NCBI RefSeq assembly: GCF_963082655.1
Contig: NC_081553.1
Coordinates: 42,777,172-42,841,171, forward strand
Source of the DNA: Stomoxys calcitrans
Taxonomy: Eukaryota; Arthropoda; Insecta; Diptera; Muscidae
Direction: 5' to 3'
Length of the DNA stretch: 64,000 nucleotides
A program made the translations under genes and the position numbers. Below are positions 32,765 through 43,015 of the stretch, one piece after another. The first letter of the stretch is position 1. The number at the start of each line of letters is the position of its first letter. The notes below the pieces were generated by a model that worked only from the letters and a program-made list of their open reading frames with translations, searched no databases and was not told the origin of the DNA.

Positions 32765-35347
32765 AACAAGTAAAAGGTGCTAAGTTCGGCCGGGCCGAAT
32801 CTTATATACCCTCCACCATGGATCGCATTTGTCGAGTTCTTTTCCCGGCATCTCTTCTTAGGAAAAAAAGGATATAAGAAAAGAGTTGCTCTGCTATTAA
32901 AACGATATCAAGATATGGTCCGGTTCGGACCACAATTAAATTATATGTTGGAGACCTGTGTAAAATTTCAGCCAATTCGTATAAGAATTGCACCCATTGG
33001 GGCTCACGAAGTAAAATAGAGAGAACGATTTATATGGGATCTGTATCGGGCTATAGACCGATTCAGACCATAATAAACACTTTTGTTGATGGTCATGAGA
33101 GGATCCGTCGTACAAAATTTCAGGCATATCGGATAATAATTGCGACCTATAGGGGTCAAGAAGTCAAGATCCCTGATCGGTTTATATGGCAGCTATATCA
33201 GGTTATGAACCGATTTGAACCTTATTTGACACAGTTGTTGAAAGTAAAAATAAAATACGTCATGCAAAATTTCAGCCAAATCGGATAGGAATTGCTCCCT
33301 CTAAAAGCTCAAGAAGTCAAATCCCCAGATCGGTTTATATGACAGCTATATCAGGTTATGGACCGATTTCAACCACACTTGGCACAGTTGTTTGATATCA
33401 TAACGAAATACTTCGTGCAAAAATTCATTTAAATCGGATAAGAATTGCGCCCTCTAGAGGCTCAAGAAGTCAAGACCCAAGATTGATTTATATGGCAGCT
33501 ATATCAGGTTATGGACCGATTTAAACCATACTTGGCACAGTTGTTGGATATAATAACAAAACACGTCGTGCAAAATTTCATTTCAATCGGATAAGAATTG
33601 TGCCCTCTAGAGGCTCAAGAAGTCAAGACCCAAGATCGGTTTATATGGCAGCTATATCAGGTTATGGACCGATTTAAACCATACTTGGCACAGTTGTTGG
33701 GTATCATAACAAAACACGTCGTGCGAAATTCCATTCCAATCGGATAAGAATTGCGCCCTCTATAGGCTCAAGAAGTCAAGACCCAAGATTGGTTTATATG
33801 GCAGCTATATCAGGTTATGGACCGATTTAAACCATACTTGGCACAGTTGTTGGATATAATAACAAAACACGTCGTGCAAAATTTCATTTCAATCGGATAA
33901 GAATTGCGCACTCTAGAGGCTCAAGAAGTCAAGACCCAAGATCGGTTTATATGGCAGCTATATCAGGTTATGGACCGATTTGAACCATACTTGGCACAGT
34001 TGTTGGATATAATAACAAAACACGTCGTGCAAAATTTCATTTTGATCGGATAAGAATTGCGCACTCTAGAGGCTCAAGAAGTCAAGACCCAAGATCGGTT
34101 TATATGGCAGCTATATCAGGTTATGGACCGATTTGAACTATACTTGGCACAGTCGTTGGATATCATAACAAAACACGTCGTGCAAAATTTCATTTCAATC
34201 GGATAAGAATTGCGCACTCTAGAGGCTCAAGAAGTCAAGACCCAAGATCGGTTTATATGGCAGCTATATCAGGTTATGGACCGATTTGAACCATACTTGG
34301 CACAGTTGTTGGATATAATAACAAAACACGTCGTGCAAAATTTCATTTTGATCGGATAAGAATTGCGCACTCTAGAGGCTCAAGAAGTCAAGACTCAAGA
34401 TTGATTTATATGGCAGCTATATCAGGTTATGGACCGATTTAAACCATACTTGGCACAGTTGTTGGGTATCATAACAAAACACGTCGTGCGAAATTCCATT
34501 CCAATCGGATAAGAATTGCGCCCTCTAGAGGCTCAAGAAGTCAAGACCCAAGATTGGTTTATATGGCAGCTATATCAGGTTATGGACCGATTTAAACCAT
34601 ACTTGGCACAGTTGTTGGATATAATAACAAAACACGTCGTGCAAAATTTCATTTCAATCGGATAAGAATTGCGCACTCTAGAGGCTCAAGAAGTCAAGAC
34701 CCAAGATCGGTTTATATGGCAGCTATATCAGGTTATGGACCGATTTCAACCACACTTGGCACAGTTGTTTGATATCATAACAAAACACGTCGTGCAAAAT
34801 TTCATTCCAATCGGATAAGAATTGCGCACTCTAGAGGCTCAAGAAGTCAAGACCCAAGATCGGTTTATACAACAGCTATATCAGGTTATGGACCGATTTG
34901 AACTATACTTGGTGCAGTTGTTGGATATCATAACAAAACACGTCGTGCAAAATTTCATTCCAATCGGATAAGATTTGCGCACTCTAGGGGCTCAAGAAGT
35001 CAAGACCCAAGATCGGTTTATATGGCAGCTATATCAAAACATGGACCGATATGGCCCATTTACAATACCAACCGACCTACACTAATAAAAAGTATTTGTG
35101 CAAAATTTCAAGCGGCTAGCTTTACTCCTTCGGAAGTTAGCGTGCTTTCGACAGACAGACGGACGGACGGACGGACGGACGGACGGACGGACGGACGGAC
35201 AGACGGACGGACATGGCTAGATCGACATAAAATGTCACGACGATCAAGAATATATATACTTTATGGGGTCTCAGACGAATATTTCGAGTAGTTACAAACA
35301 GAATGACGAAATTAGTATACCCCCCATCTTATGGTGGAGGGTATAAA
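32765..35347 (-). mobile_element. HINE, type A, full length with long tandem core
   Basis: Ends as for the copy at 3261. The core holds about 12 units of ~153 bp between 33170 and 35040, each with TATATGGCAGCTATATCAGG and CAAAACACGTCGTGCAAAAT. Units from 33470 to 34990 are nearly identical. The GACGGACGG microsatellite lies at 35150-35211. It ends CATCTTATGGTGGAGGGTATA. Confidence 0.93.
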
Positions 35348-35470
35348 AATATTGATAAGAGTTCATAAATTATATAAGGGATTCGCGGAAAAGAAATACA
35401 GACATTTGGTTGAATTTTTTAATAAACAACAACTCAGAAGGCATTTATGGTCTGGACCACAAACATTTTT

Positions 35471-36396
35471 TATACCGACCATCATAGGATGAGAGCCTCT
35501 AGACTGTAGAAGCCGCAATTGTTGTCCGCTTAAGCAGAAATTGGCTTTCTGTTATGATTTTTAACACTCGTGTTAAATATGGTCCGAATCGATCTATTGG
35601 GTTGCCCAAAAAGTAATTGCGGATTTTTCATATAGTCGGCGTTGACAAATTTTTTCACAGCTGGTGACTCTGTAATTGCATTCTTTCTTCTGTCAGTTAT
35701 CAGCTATTACTTTTAGCTTGCTTTAGAAAAAAAAATTTTAAAAAAAGTATATTTGATTAAAGTTCATTCTAAGTTTTATTAAAAATGCATTTACTTTCTT
35801 ATAAAAAAATCCGCAATTCCTTTTTGGGCAACACAATATAACCTGATAAAGTTCCCATATAAACCGATCTCCCGACTTGACTTAATGAGCTTTTAGAAGC
35901 TGCAAATGTTGTCCGATTGGGTTGCATCTAGTGTTGTGTTATGACTTCCAACAACTGTGTCAAATATGGTCCGAATCGGTCTATCACCTGATATAGCTCC
36001 CATATAAACAGATCTTCCGATTTGACTTCTTGAGCCTATAGCAACCGCAATTGTTATCCGGTTGGGCTGAAATCTTGCTCGCAGTGTTCTGTTGCGAATT
36101 CCAATAATCGTGCTAAGTATGGGTAGTATCGGTCTATAACATGAAATAGCTCCCACATAAAACCAATCTCCCAATTTGAATTTTCGAACCCTAGAAGCCT
36201 CTATTGTTGTGCGATCGAGCTGAAATTTGCATGTATTGTTTCGTTACGCCTTTAAACAGTCGTTCCAAGTATGATATAAATCAATTCTTATTTAAATTTT
36301 TGACTGATTTCGTAGAAATTTCGTATATAAAATTTTTTTGCGAAAACCCTGTTTCCCAAGATTTGGCCCGGCCGAACATTGCACATTTTTACTTGT
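35471..36396 (+). mobile_element. HINE, divergent type, with mariner insertion
   Basis: Starts TATACCGACCATCATAGG but jumps straight to core sequence, so the conserved block and microsatellite are deleted. Units have GATATAGCTCCCATATAAAC. It ends TTGGCCCGGCCGAACATTGC and TTTTTACTTGTT. A mariner MITE splits it at 35595. Confidence 0.8.
35595..35838 (+). mobile_element. mariner-type MITE, copy D
   Basis: TA flanked, TTGGGTTGCCCAAAAAGTAA at left and TTTTTGGGCAACACAATA at right (one changed base). The body matches copies C and E. Confidence 0.92.
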
Positions 36397-36401
36397 TTTT
36401 C

Positions 36402-36604
36402 TTTTGGAGGCCACCGTAGAGCAGAGGTGAGTGTGTTCGAATCCTGGCGAGACCATCAGAAAAAAATGTTCTTCTGTGGTTTTCCCCTCCTAATGGTGGC
36501 AAAATTTCCGAGGTACTATGTCAAGTAAAAACTTCTCTCCAAAGAAGTTCGGACTAGGCTATAAAAAAAGGTGGAAGTTTGCTGTTCCTTACTGGAATGT
36601 TTAT
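36402..36604 (+). mobile_element. tRNA-derived SINE
   Basis: Shortened tRNA-like head (GTAGAGCAGAGGTGAGTG), B box GTTCGAATCC (36435-36444), CTGGCGAGACCATC, then the body TTTTCCCCTCCTAATGGTGG, AACTTCTCTCCAAAGAAG and GGCTATAAAAAAAGG. The spacing between A and B boxes is shorter than in a tRNA, so it is probably inactive. It sits between two HINEs. Confidence 0.75.
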
Positions 36605-36890
36605 AACAATGTATATGTGTCTGTCCGTCCGCCCGTGTATGTCTTTCAGTTGTAATCACGATGCAGTCTTTAAAAATTCAGATATTGAACTGAAATTTGG
36701 CACAAACACGTTTTTATTCCATTCGCAGCTGCCATATTGAACCATCCAACGATTTAGGGTCTTAAGACCATAATAGGCTCATTTATTGTCTGATTTCGCT
36801 GAAATGTGGCACAGTGATTTGCACTATGGCCCCCGAACTATATGTGTCCATATCTGGCTTAATTTCATTATAGCTACCTTATAGACCGGA
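36605..36890 (+). mobile_element. HINE, type B, fragment left of SINE
   Basis: GTCTGTCCGTCCGCCCG, CACGATGCAGTCTTTAAAAA, then one core unit. It is interrupted by a SINE and continues at 37130. Confidence 0.7.
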
Positions 36891-37129
36891 GGAGGTCACC
36901 TATGAAGCTTTACAGCTGGCTTCGAAACCTGGCGGAAACATCAACAATAACTTCAGCGGTGGTTATCCTCGCCTAATGCTGCGGAAATTTGTGAGGTACT
37001 GTAGCGCTTGGTATGGCAGCCATGTGAAAACTTCTGAACAAAGAATTTTCGCACTGCGCCATGCCATTTGGAGAGAAGTTCGCCCCTGTTCGTTAGTGGA
37101 ATGTTCATAGGCAAATTTGCATTTGACTT
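36891..37129 (+). mobile_element. tRNA-derived SINE, 5' degenerate
   Basis: B-box remnant (CTTCGAAACCTGGCGG), GCGGTGGTTATCCTCGCC, TGTGAGGTACTGTAG, AAAACTTCTGAACAAAG, CGCACTGCGCCATGCC, TGTTCGTTAGTGGAATGTTC and AAATTTGCATTTG. It extends further 3' than the copy at 36402 and so shows more of the SINE tail. Confidence 0.75.
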
Positions 37130-37503
37130 ATAGTCCGATTGGCCGATTCAAATCTTAAGCCCTTAACAGGCAAATTAATTACCCAATTTCGCTGAAACAT
37201 AGAAAAGTGAGTTTTATTAGGCCCGCCGACATTCGAACCATGTATAATCCATATCGGATTATACTTGGATATAGTTGCCATATGGGCTGATCTGGCTACT
37301 TATGGTCTAAAGCGAACAACAGGAGCTGCAGTTTGGATCAGTGAATAGAACTGGGCCACCCGGTATCCAAACCGAGTATGGTCTACATCAGACCAAATGG
37401 AGATATAGCTGTCATGTAGACTGATCGGTCGATCAAGGGTCTTAAGCCCGTAACAGGCGCATCCTTTGTCTGATTTCTTGGAAATTTGGCGTGGTGAGTT
37501 ATA
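37130..37503 (+). mobile_element. HINE, type B, core fragment right of SINE
   Basis: TTATAGTCCGATTGGCCGAT and two core units, ending at GTGGTGAGTTATATGG where the GTCY array begins. Confidence 0.7.
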
Positions 37504-38189
37504 TGGCCTCCTCTGTCCCTCTGTATGTCCCTCTGTCTGTCTGTCTGTCCGTCCGTCTGTCTGTCTGTCCGTCCGTCTGTCTGTCCGTCTGTCCGTCTGT
37601 CCGTCCGACCGTCTTTCCGTCCGTCTGTCCGTCCGTCTGTCCGTCCATCCGTCTGTCCGTCCGTCTGTCCGTCCGTCTGTCCGTCCGTCTATCCGTCCGT
37701 CTGTCCGTCCGTCTGTCCGTCCGTCTGTCCGTCCGTCCATCTGTCCGTCCGTCTGTCCGTCCGTCTGTCCTTCCGTCTGTCCGTCCGTCTGTCCGTCCGT
37801 CCATCTGTCTGTCCGTCTGTCTGTCTGTCTGTCTGTCCGTCTGTCTGTTCGTCTGTCTGTCTGTTCGTCTGTCTGTCCGTCTGTCTGTCCATCTGTCTGT
37901 CCGTCTGTCTGTCCGCCTGTCTGTCTGTCCGTCTGTCTGTCTGTCCGTCTGTCTGTCCGTCTGTCTGTCCGTCTGTCTGTCTGTCCGTCTGTCTGTCCGT
38001 CTGTCTGTCTGTTCGTCTGTCTGTCCATCTGTCTGTCCGTCTATCTGTCCGTCCGTCTGTCTGTCCGTCTATCTGTCTGTCTGTCTGTCCATCTGTATGT
38101 CCGTCTGTCTATCCGTTTGTCTGTCCGTCTGTCTGCCCGTCTATTTGTCCGTCTGTCTGTCTGTCTGTCTGTCCGTCTGTCTGTCTGTC
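37504..38189 (+). repeat. Expanded GTCY microsatellite, ~690 bp
   Basis: Nearly pure GTCC/GTCT tetramers. The left part favours the 12-mer GTCCGTCCGTCT, the right part (after about 37815) GTCTGTCTGTCC. All six frames stay open for up to 281 codons. It joins a type B core on the left to a type C element on the right. GTCY tracts are the known internal microsatellite of DINE-1. Confidence 0.95.
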
Positions 38190-38467
38190 CATGTTGATTT
38201 GTGTACCAACTACAGGACGATGGTCTTTAAATTTGGTACAGGCATATTCTTCGGCCTAGAGACGAAGTCTATTGAAATTGGAAAAAATCGGTTGAATATA
38301 GCTCCCATATATATGTATACCTCCGATTTGGACTAATATTGCAATAATGTGATCATTTGTAAACCAATTCCATTTAAATTTGCCAAAAAGCACTTTTTTT
38401 CGATACTAGACCTTACTGGTGAATATCATATAAATCGGTTCAGTTTTAGATATAGCTGCCATATATG

Positions 38468-38703
38468 TACAGGGTGGCTGATGAAAGCCGCTACCAAAAA
38501 AAAATGTAATAACTTTTTTTCTATTTAATAATAATAATTTAATAATTAATTTAATTAATTAATTAATTAATTTAATTAATAATAATTTAATAATTAATTT
38601 AATAATTTAATTTAACATGAATAAAAGAAAAATGTATTCCATACACCGAAAAAAAAATGTAGCAATATTCATCATTGTAGCAATATTCATCAGCCACCCT
38701 GTA
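38468..38703. mobile_element. 236-bp MITE, TIR TACAGGGTGGCTGATGA, copy 1
   Basis: Inverted termini TACAGGGTGGCTGATGA and TCATCAGCCACCCTGTA with TA at the junction. The interior is an AT-rich palindrome-like stretch of TTAATTAATTAATTAA. The right end has two tandem copies of TGTAGCAATATTCATCA. Same length as and, by eye, identical to 51311-51546. It has no coding capacity; a Tc1/mariner-type parent is likely. Confidence 0.9.
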
Positions 38704-39001
38704 TATCGCCCGATTTTCACTTCTAGTGCCACTGAAAGCGCATTTATTGAACAATCTTCCCAAACTTGTGTACAACGCTTTCCTCGAGGACTACCACAAT
38801 GTCTAAGAAGTTTGCTCGAAATAGGTTCACATTTAGGTATAGCTCCCATATATATGTTCCTCCGATTTTGAGAAATATTGCAATAAAGTGCTCATATTTT
38901 GACCGATTCTCCCGAATCTTTGCAGGAAGGATTTTCTTGCGGCTCTTAATATTCTGGTTAATTTGCATAGAAATCGGTCCACATTTAGATATAGCTGTCA
39001 T

Positions 39002-39008
39002 ATATGTC
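39002..39008. repeat. LINE target-site duplication (left), ATATGTC
   Basis: Repeated at 40960-40966 on the far side of the retrotransposon. Confidence 0.85.
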
Positions 39009-40656
39009 AATTGATAGACATGTTGATTTAGATGAGATTAATAGGAGTTTCTTGAACATATCTTTTCCTGAGCCAAACGTACATTTCTACGACAGTGAAT
39101 TTAGTAACGTAAACCATAGTAGTAACAACACCTCACCAGACCTACGTTTTGATCTTGAGCGTTTTGAACAAAGCGATATCGTTAGCGCTGTAGAATCAAT
39201 TAAGTCTAATGCCATTGGTTCTGATGGTATTGACCCAAGATTTTTTAGGATAATTCTACCCTTTATTCTTCCGTATATGTGCCATCTTTTTAACAATATT
39301 ATTTTAAGGAGTTGCTATCCACAGTCTTGGAAACGGGCAAGGATAGTCCCAATACCAAAGAATAACCAGGAATTTAGGCCAATAGCAATACTTCCATTCG
39401 TCTCTAAGATATTTGAGACTCTAGTCAACCGGAAAATATCTGAATATATTGCGAATAATTCGCTGCTAACAGATTTTCAATCTGGTTTCCGGCCAAAGCA
39501 CAGTTGCACTACTGCACTGTTGAAAGTAGTTGAAGATGTAAGGAGTGATATTGACAGCGATAAAGTTGCCTTTCTTGTTCTTTTAGATCATTCGAAAGCT
39601 TTTGATTCCGTTGATCCCAATATACTTTGCCTTAAACTGAAACATTTATTTAAATTTTCTGAAAGAACAACGGATCTTATATATTCCTATCTTACGAATA
39701 GAAGCCAATCGGTATGTGTTGATAGCCGCTGTTCTAGTTATCTTCCAGTCTCAAGAGGTGTTCCACAGGGGTCTGTGTTGGGCCCACTCCTTTTTTCCTT
39801 ATATAGCAATGACCTTCCTGGACAGTTGCGCAACTGTGGTATTCATATGTATGCCGACGACGTACAGCTGTATATGAGCTCCTCGCCGGGGAGGTTGATC
39901 GATGGCTTACTTCGACTAAATAATGACTTGGATAGGATAAACACATGGGCAAACGCCAACGGACTTCTTTTAAATCCAATAAAGTCAAAGTGCCTTGTAA
40001 TTAGTAGGAATCGGGTGACAATGCCGCCCAATCTTGATGTGGCAATTGCTGGAGCCCCAATTGAGATTGTTTCATCTGCAAGAAACCTTGGTTTGGAGTT
40101 TGATGATAGACTTTCATGGAAGAATCATGTCAGAATGACAGTGGGCAGGACCTACGGCGTTTTACGAAACTTATATATGAGTCGACAGTATACCCCTTTG
40201 TCAATAAGAATGCTTTTGGCTAGGACATTTATTCTGCCGAAACTATTATACTCTTGCGAGGTTTTTTACGGTAGTGATGTAACTCATAGGAATAAATTGC
40301 ACGTGGCCTTTAACGATGTCGTTAGATACATTTTTGGTTTGCGTAGAAGAGACCGGGTATCTGACTTTGCCAGACAAGTATATGGTGTCTCTTTTAACTC
40401 GTTCCTTAAGATACGCTTGTTGCAAATGATCCACAAGATAATTTATACCAATGAACCGTCATATCTGGCTTCTGTTTTGCGTTTTGCTAACTCTACAAGA
40501 GGTAAACAAGTAATACAAATACGTCATCAATATCATGTATCTGAACAACAGTTCTTTGTTAATGCTATACGTCTCTGGAATAATCTTCCCAATAGTATTC
40601 AAATTATAAGTAATGAACGACAGTTCAAATCTTTGATTTATAATCATTTTAATTAA
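39004..40656 (+). CDS. Non-LTR retrotransposon reverse transcriptase (5'-truncated ORF2)
   Basis: An open frame of 550 codons. The ATG itself lies in the duplicated target (ATATATGTC), so the first codons are host HINE sequence and retrotransposon sequence starts around codon 3. Reverse transcriptase motifs are intact: fingers region ARIVPIPK (112-119), FRPIAIL and QSGFRPKHS (159-167); catalytic Asp195 in LLDHSKAFDSVD; RGVPQGSVLGPLLFSLYSND (251-270); and YADDVQLY with Asp285 and Asp286. A thumb and C-terminal region follows (ARNLGLEFDDRLSWKNH; YTPLSIRMLLARTFILPKLL). No endonuclease, RNase H or zinc knuckle is visible. It belongs to the broad Jockey/CR1/LOA group, clade not resolved. The frame is unbroken, so the insertion is young. 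It cannot move on its own without the endonuclease. Confidence 0.93.
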   Translation: MSIDRHVDLDEINRSFLNISFPEPNVHFYDSEFSNVNHSSNNTSPDLRFDLERFEQSDIVSAVESIKSNAIGSDGIDPRFFRIILPFILPYMCHLFNNIILRSCYPQSWKRARIVPIPKNNQEFRPIAILPFVSKIFETLVNRKISEYIANNSLLTDFQSGFRPKHSCTTALLKVVEDVRSDIDSDKVAFLVLLDHSKAFDSVDPNILCLKLKHLFKFSERTTDLIYSYLTNRSQSVCVDSRCSSYLPVSRGVPQGSVLGPLLFSLYSNDLPGQLRNCGIHMYADDVQLYMSSSPGRLIDGLLRLNNDLDRINTWANANGLLLNPIKSKCLVISRNRVTMPPNLDVAIAGAPIEIVSSARNLGLEFDDRLSWKNHVRMTVGRTYGVLRNLYMSRQYTPLSIRMLLARTFILPKLLYSCEVFYGSDVTHRNKLHVAFNDVVRYIFGLRRRDRVSDFARQVYGVSFNSFLKIRLLQMIHKIIYTNEPSYLASVLRFANSTRGKQVIQIRHQYHVSEQQFFVNAIRLWNNLPNSIQIISNERQFKSLIYNHFN

Positions 40657-40959
40657 TTATTTGTTTTGTTTTTTTTATAACTATTTTTTTAATTTATTTT
40701 ATTAGTAACTTTGATTAAATTGTTAAATTTTCTTTAAAGTTTCTTTTTCTTTTTTTTGTTTTGTTTAAACCTTTTTTTAACTTAAATATTGCATCAGTAA
40801 CTTTGCTTAAATTGTTAAATATTTTGTACCAATTATTGTTCTATTTAAATGAAAACTTGTTGAACTCATTGTATTTATCAATTTACTAACCCATGCTTTA
40901 TATAAGACACTGTCTTTTGTATGGGTTTTATCATAATAAAAATACAAATACAAATACAA
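39009..40959 (+). mobile_element. 5'-truncated non-LTR retrotransposon, 1951 bp
   Basis: Flanked by ATATGTC duplications and inserted in a type C HINE. It holds the reverse transcriptase end of ORF2, a ~300-bp 3' untranslated region with AATAAA (40935-40940), and a tail of AATAC/AAATAC repeats in place of a plain poly(A). The 5' part, including the endonuclease, is missing, as is usual for incomplete target-primed reverse transcription. Confidence 0.93.
40657..40959 (+). other. LINE 3' untranslated region and tail
   Basis: T-rich sequence with two TTGCTTAAATTGTTAAAT-like repeats (about 40711-40727 and 40802-40819), AATAAA at 40935 and an AAATAC-type tail, followed by the ATATGTC duplication. 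Confidence 0.8.
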
Positions 40960-40966
40960 ATATGTC
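40960..40966. repeat. LINE target-site duplication (right), ATATGTC
   Basis: Matches 39002-39008. Confidence 0.85.
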
Positions 40967-41335
40967 CCTCGCCCGATTTCCACTTCTAGAGCCACTGTAA
41001 GGGGCATTTATTGACCAATTTTGCTTAAATTTTGCACAACGCTCCTCAACGACTACCACTTTATCTAAGAGGTTTGGTCGAAATCGGTTCAGATTTTCAT
41101 ATAGCCCTCATATATATGTTCCTCAGATTTTGGGTAATTTACCATAATGTTGACATTTGTCAACCATAGTTATTAAAGTTTGAACATATTTGTTCGAAAT
41201 ACGGATTGTTTAATAACCCATCTGAAAACATCTGCCGAGGTCCATCAAAATTGGTTTAGAATTCGATATAGCTCCCACTTTTTGCTTATAGGGTAGGTGT
41301 AGGATCTTATAAAGTGGGCACCATCCGACTTTTGC

Positions 41336-43015
41336 TTTTCCTTGCTGTGTTTTAAATTCATTTTTGAAGACTTGTAACTTTGAATGTTATGTCCTTTTGC
41401 TTTCATCCCACTGGCATATTCTGCATTATAAATCTCACTCTCAATGTCTACGGCCAATGTCCAACACGTTGGCACTCACCATGATACAATTCACAATGCG
41501 TATGTGTTCTTTTCTTACCTTTTTATTTGATTTGGATTTTAGCATCCACGTCATCAACACATCATGTTTTGTGAAATGTTGTGAGTACTTGCACTATGTT
41601 ACGTTATACAACCGGCAAAGGCATCGGCATGGGCACCGACACCGGCACCAGCACCACTTGCAAAGCTAACCACATGTCTGTCCATGGTTTTATAACATAA
41701 AGACATAAAACAAGCATTTACCAGCTATAAAATAAATCTAACAACAATAACAACCTAGCACACTGACAGGCCAGCACACAACACAATGTTACAGCTAACA
41801 TTTTGTATTTACAACACTTTAGAGCAATTACATGAAATTAAAAATGTCCAAGACCAAGATGAGTGAGATAGAAGAAAGAATTTCCCAAGTATGGCTGAAG
41901 TCTCAACGCTCAGCAAGAGTGATTGACCATTGAGAAAAGGAGAAAGGAAGAGAAAAACACAAACAAACGATTGCACTTCAAATTGTCACTTTTTTAAGAA
42001 TTTATGTAACAAGTGTTGGCGGAGCAACCAAACACCAAAAAAAAAAAAAATTAAGACAAACCCATCATGTCACCATCATTGGTAGCAAGCGTTCTAATAA
42101 CCCTATGGGCAGTAACCAGCAAACCCCAATTATTTAAACAGTCAGTCAGTCTTTCTCTCTATCTAAAGTTGGTTTATGGCAAAACCATGAAAGCCTTTGT
42201 CCCCAGGGTTTCAAAAGGCTTCTTATGTTATGCTCTTCGCCATAGCCAAATTTTTTGTGGTCTACTGGTTACTTGGTTCTCCATTGGCCTGCATGTCATT
42301 GTATGGCTAGCATACCACACCACAACATCAAAAACCCAAAATGCCCCCACAATAACCGACAATTATTTTATGAGTTATTAATCAGTGGTCATTAAACATC
42401 ATAAATGGACATGAAGAACAATCCATTCTTTCTACCTCCCACTTTTCTTGAGCAAAAACTAGCGCATACTAAAAAATCTTCTTGGTTTTGGATTCTTTTT
42501 TGCCAAAGACATAGAAAGCCAAAGAAAGGAATCTAATTGTGGTCTTGTTGTTGATAACAAATGATTACGGTTTGTTAAAGCCAAATGTAATCTAAGCCGA
42601 AATAGAAATTTTACCAAAAAGAAAAAATAAAGAAAAGTTGAAATTAAACCTCAGCTTTTGTCTGACAAAACCAACAATGGTGAAATTAGATTAAAGATAA
42701 TAAACACAAATAATAAACACCAATAATTTTTTTTGAACGAAGCCAATATTTAGCATAACAAACAGCATGGATTTTTATATTTTAAGTTCTTGGTAGGCCT
42801 TTTTTTTGTGTCTATGTATCATAAAACTAAAGAGAAATGTAAATGCTAATGGCTCAATCAAAAGACTTAAGACACAAACAGCAAATTTTTAAATGGCAAC
42901 AATAAAATAATTTTGTATAGATAACCCTTAGCAATTAAACCTCATTTGGCAATATAAAAACGTGTTATATTCAAAATGAAGTCAGTTTTACTTAAATACA
43001 GGGAAATGTGGATTT
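41336..43015. other. Unique DNA
   Basis: A GGCACCGACACCGGCACC stretch lies near 41628-41650. A 104-codon frame at 42067-42381 has hydrophobic parts but no recognisable family and no promoter or splice support. One GACTTAAG motif lies at 42859. Confidence 0.5.
42859..42879 (+). repeat. Dispersed GACTTAAG motif, copy 6
   Basis: AAAAGACTTAAGACACAAAC, exact match to the consensus. Confidence 0.9.

Larger units (their letters stand above)
38190..41335 (+). mobile_element. HINE, type C, with MITE and LINE insertions
   Basis: Starts after the GTCY array with ATGTTGATTTGTGTACCAAC, then ATCGGTTGAATATAGCTCCC units. It ends GGCACCATCCGACTTTTGC followed by TTTTCCTTGCTG, equivalent to the GC-rich palindrome plus CTTTTACTTG of types A and B. 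It is split by a MITE (38468-38703) and a LINE (39009-40959); the HINE sequence itself is under 1 kb. Confidence 0.8.

Noticed and set aside
33170..35040. Regular direct repeats resembling a CRISPR array
   Set aside because: Units are contiguous ~153-bp tandem copies without unique spacers, inside a HINE in a eukaryotic genome.
37300..38336. Overlapping open frames of 242-281 codons on both strands
   Set aside because: They read the GTCY microsatellite; every frame is open because the repeat lacks stop codons.
42067..42381. 104-codon frame with hydrophobic segments
   Set aside because: Low-complexity intergenic context, no family resemblance, no splice or promoter support.
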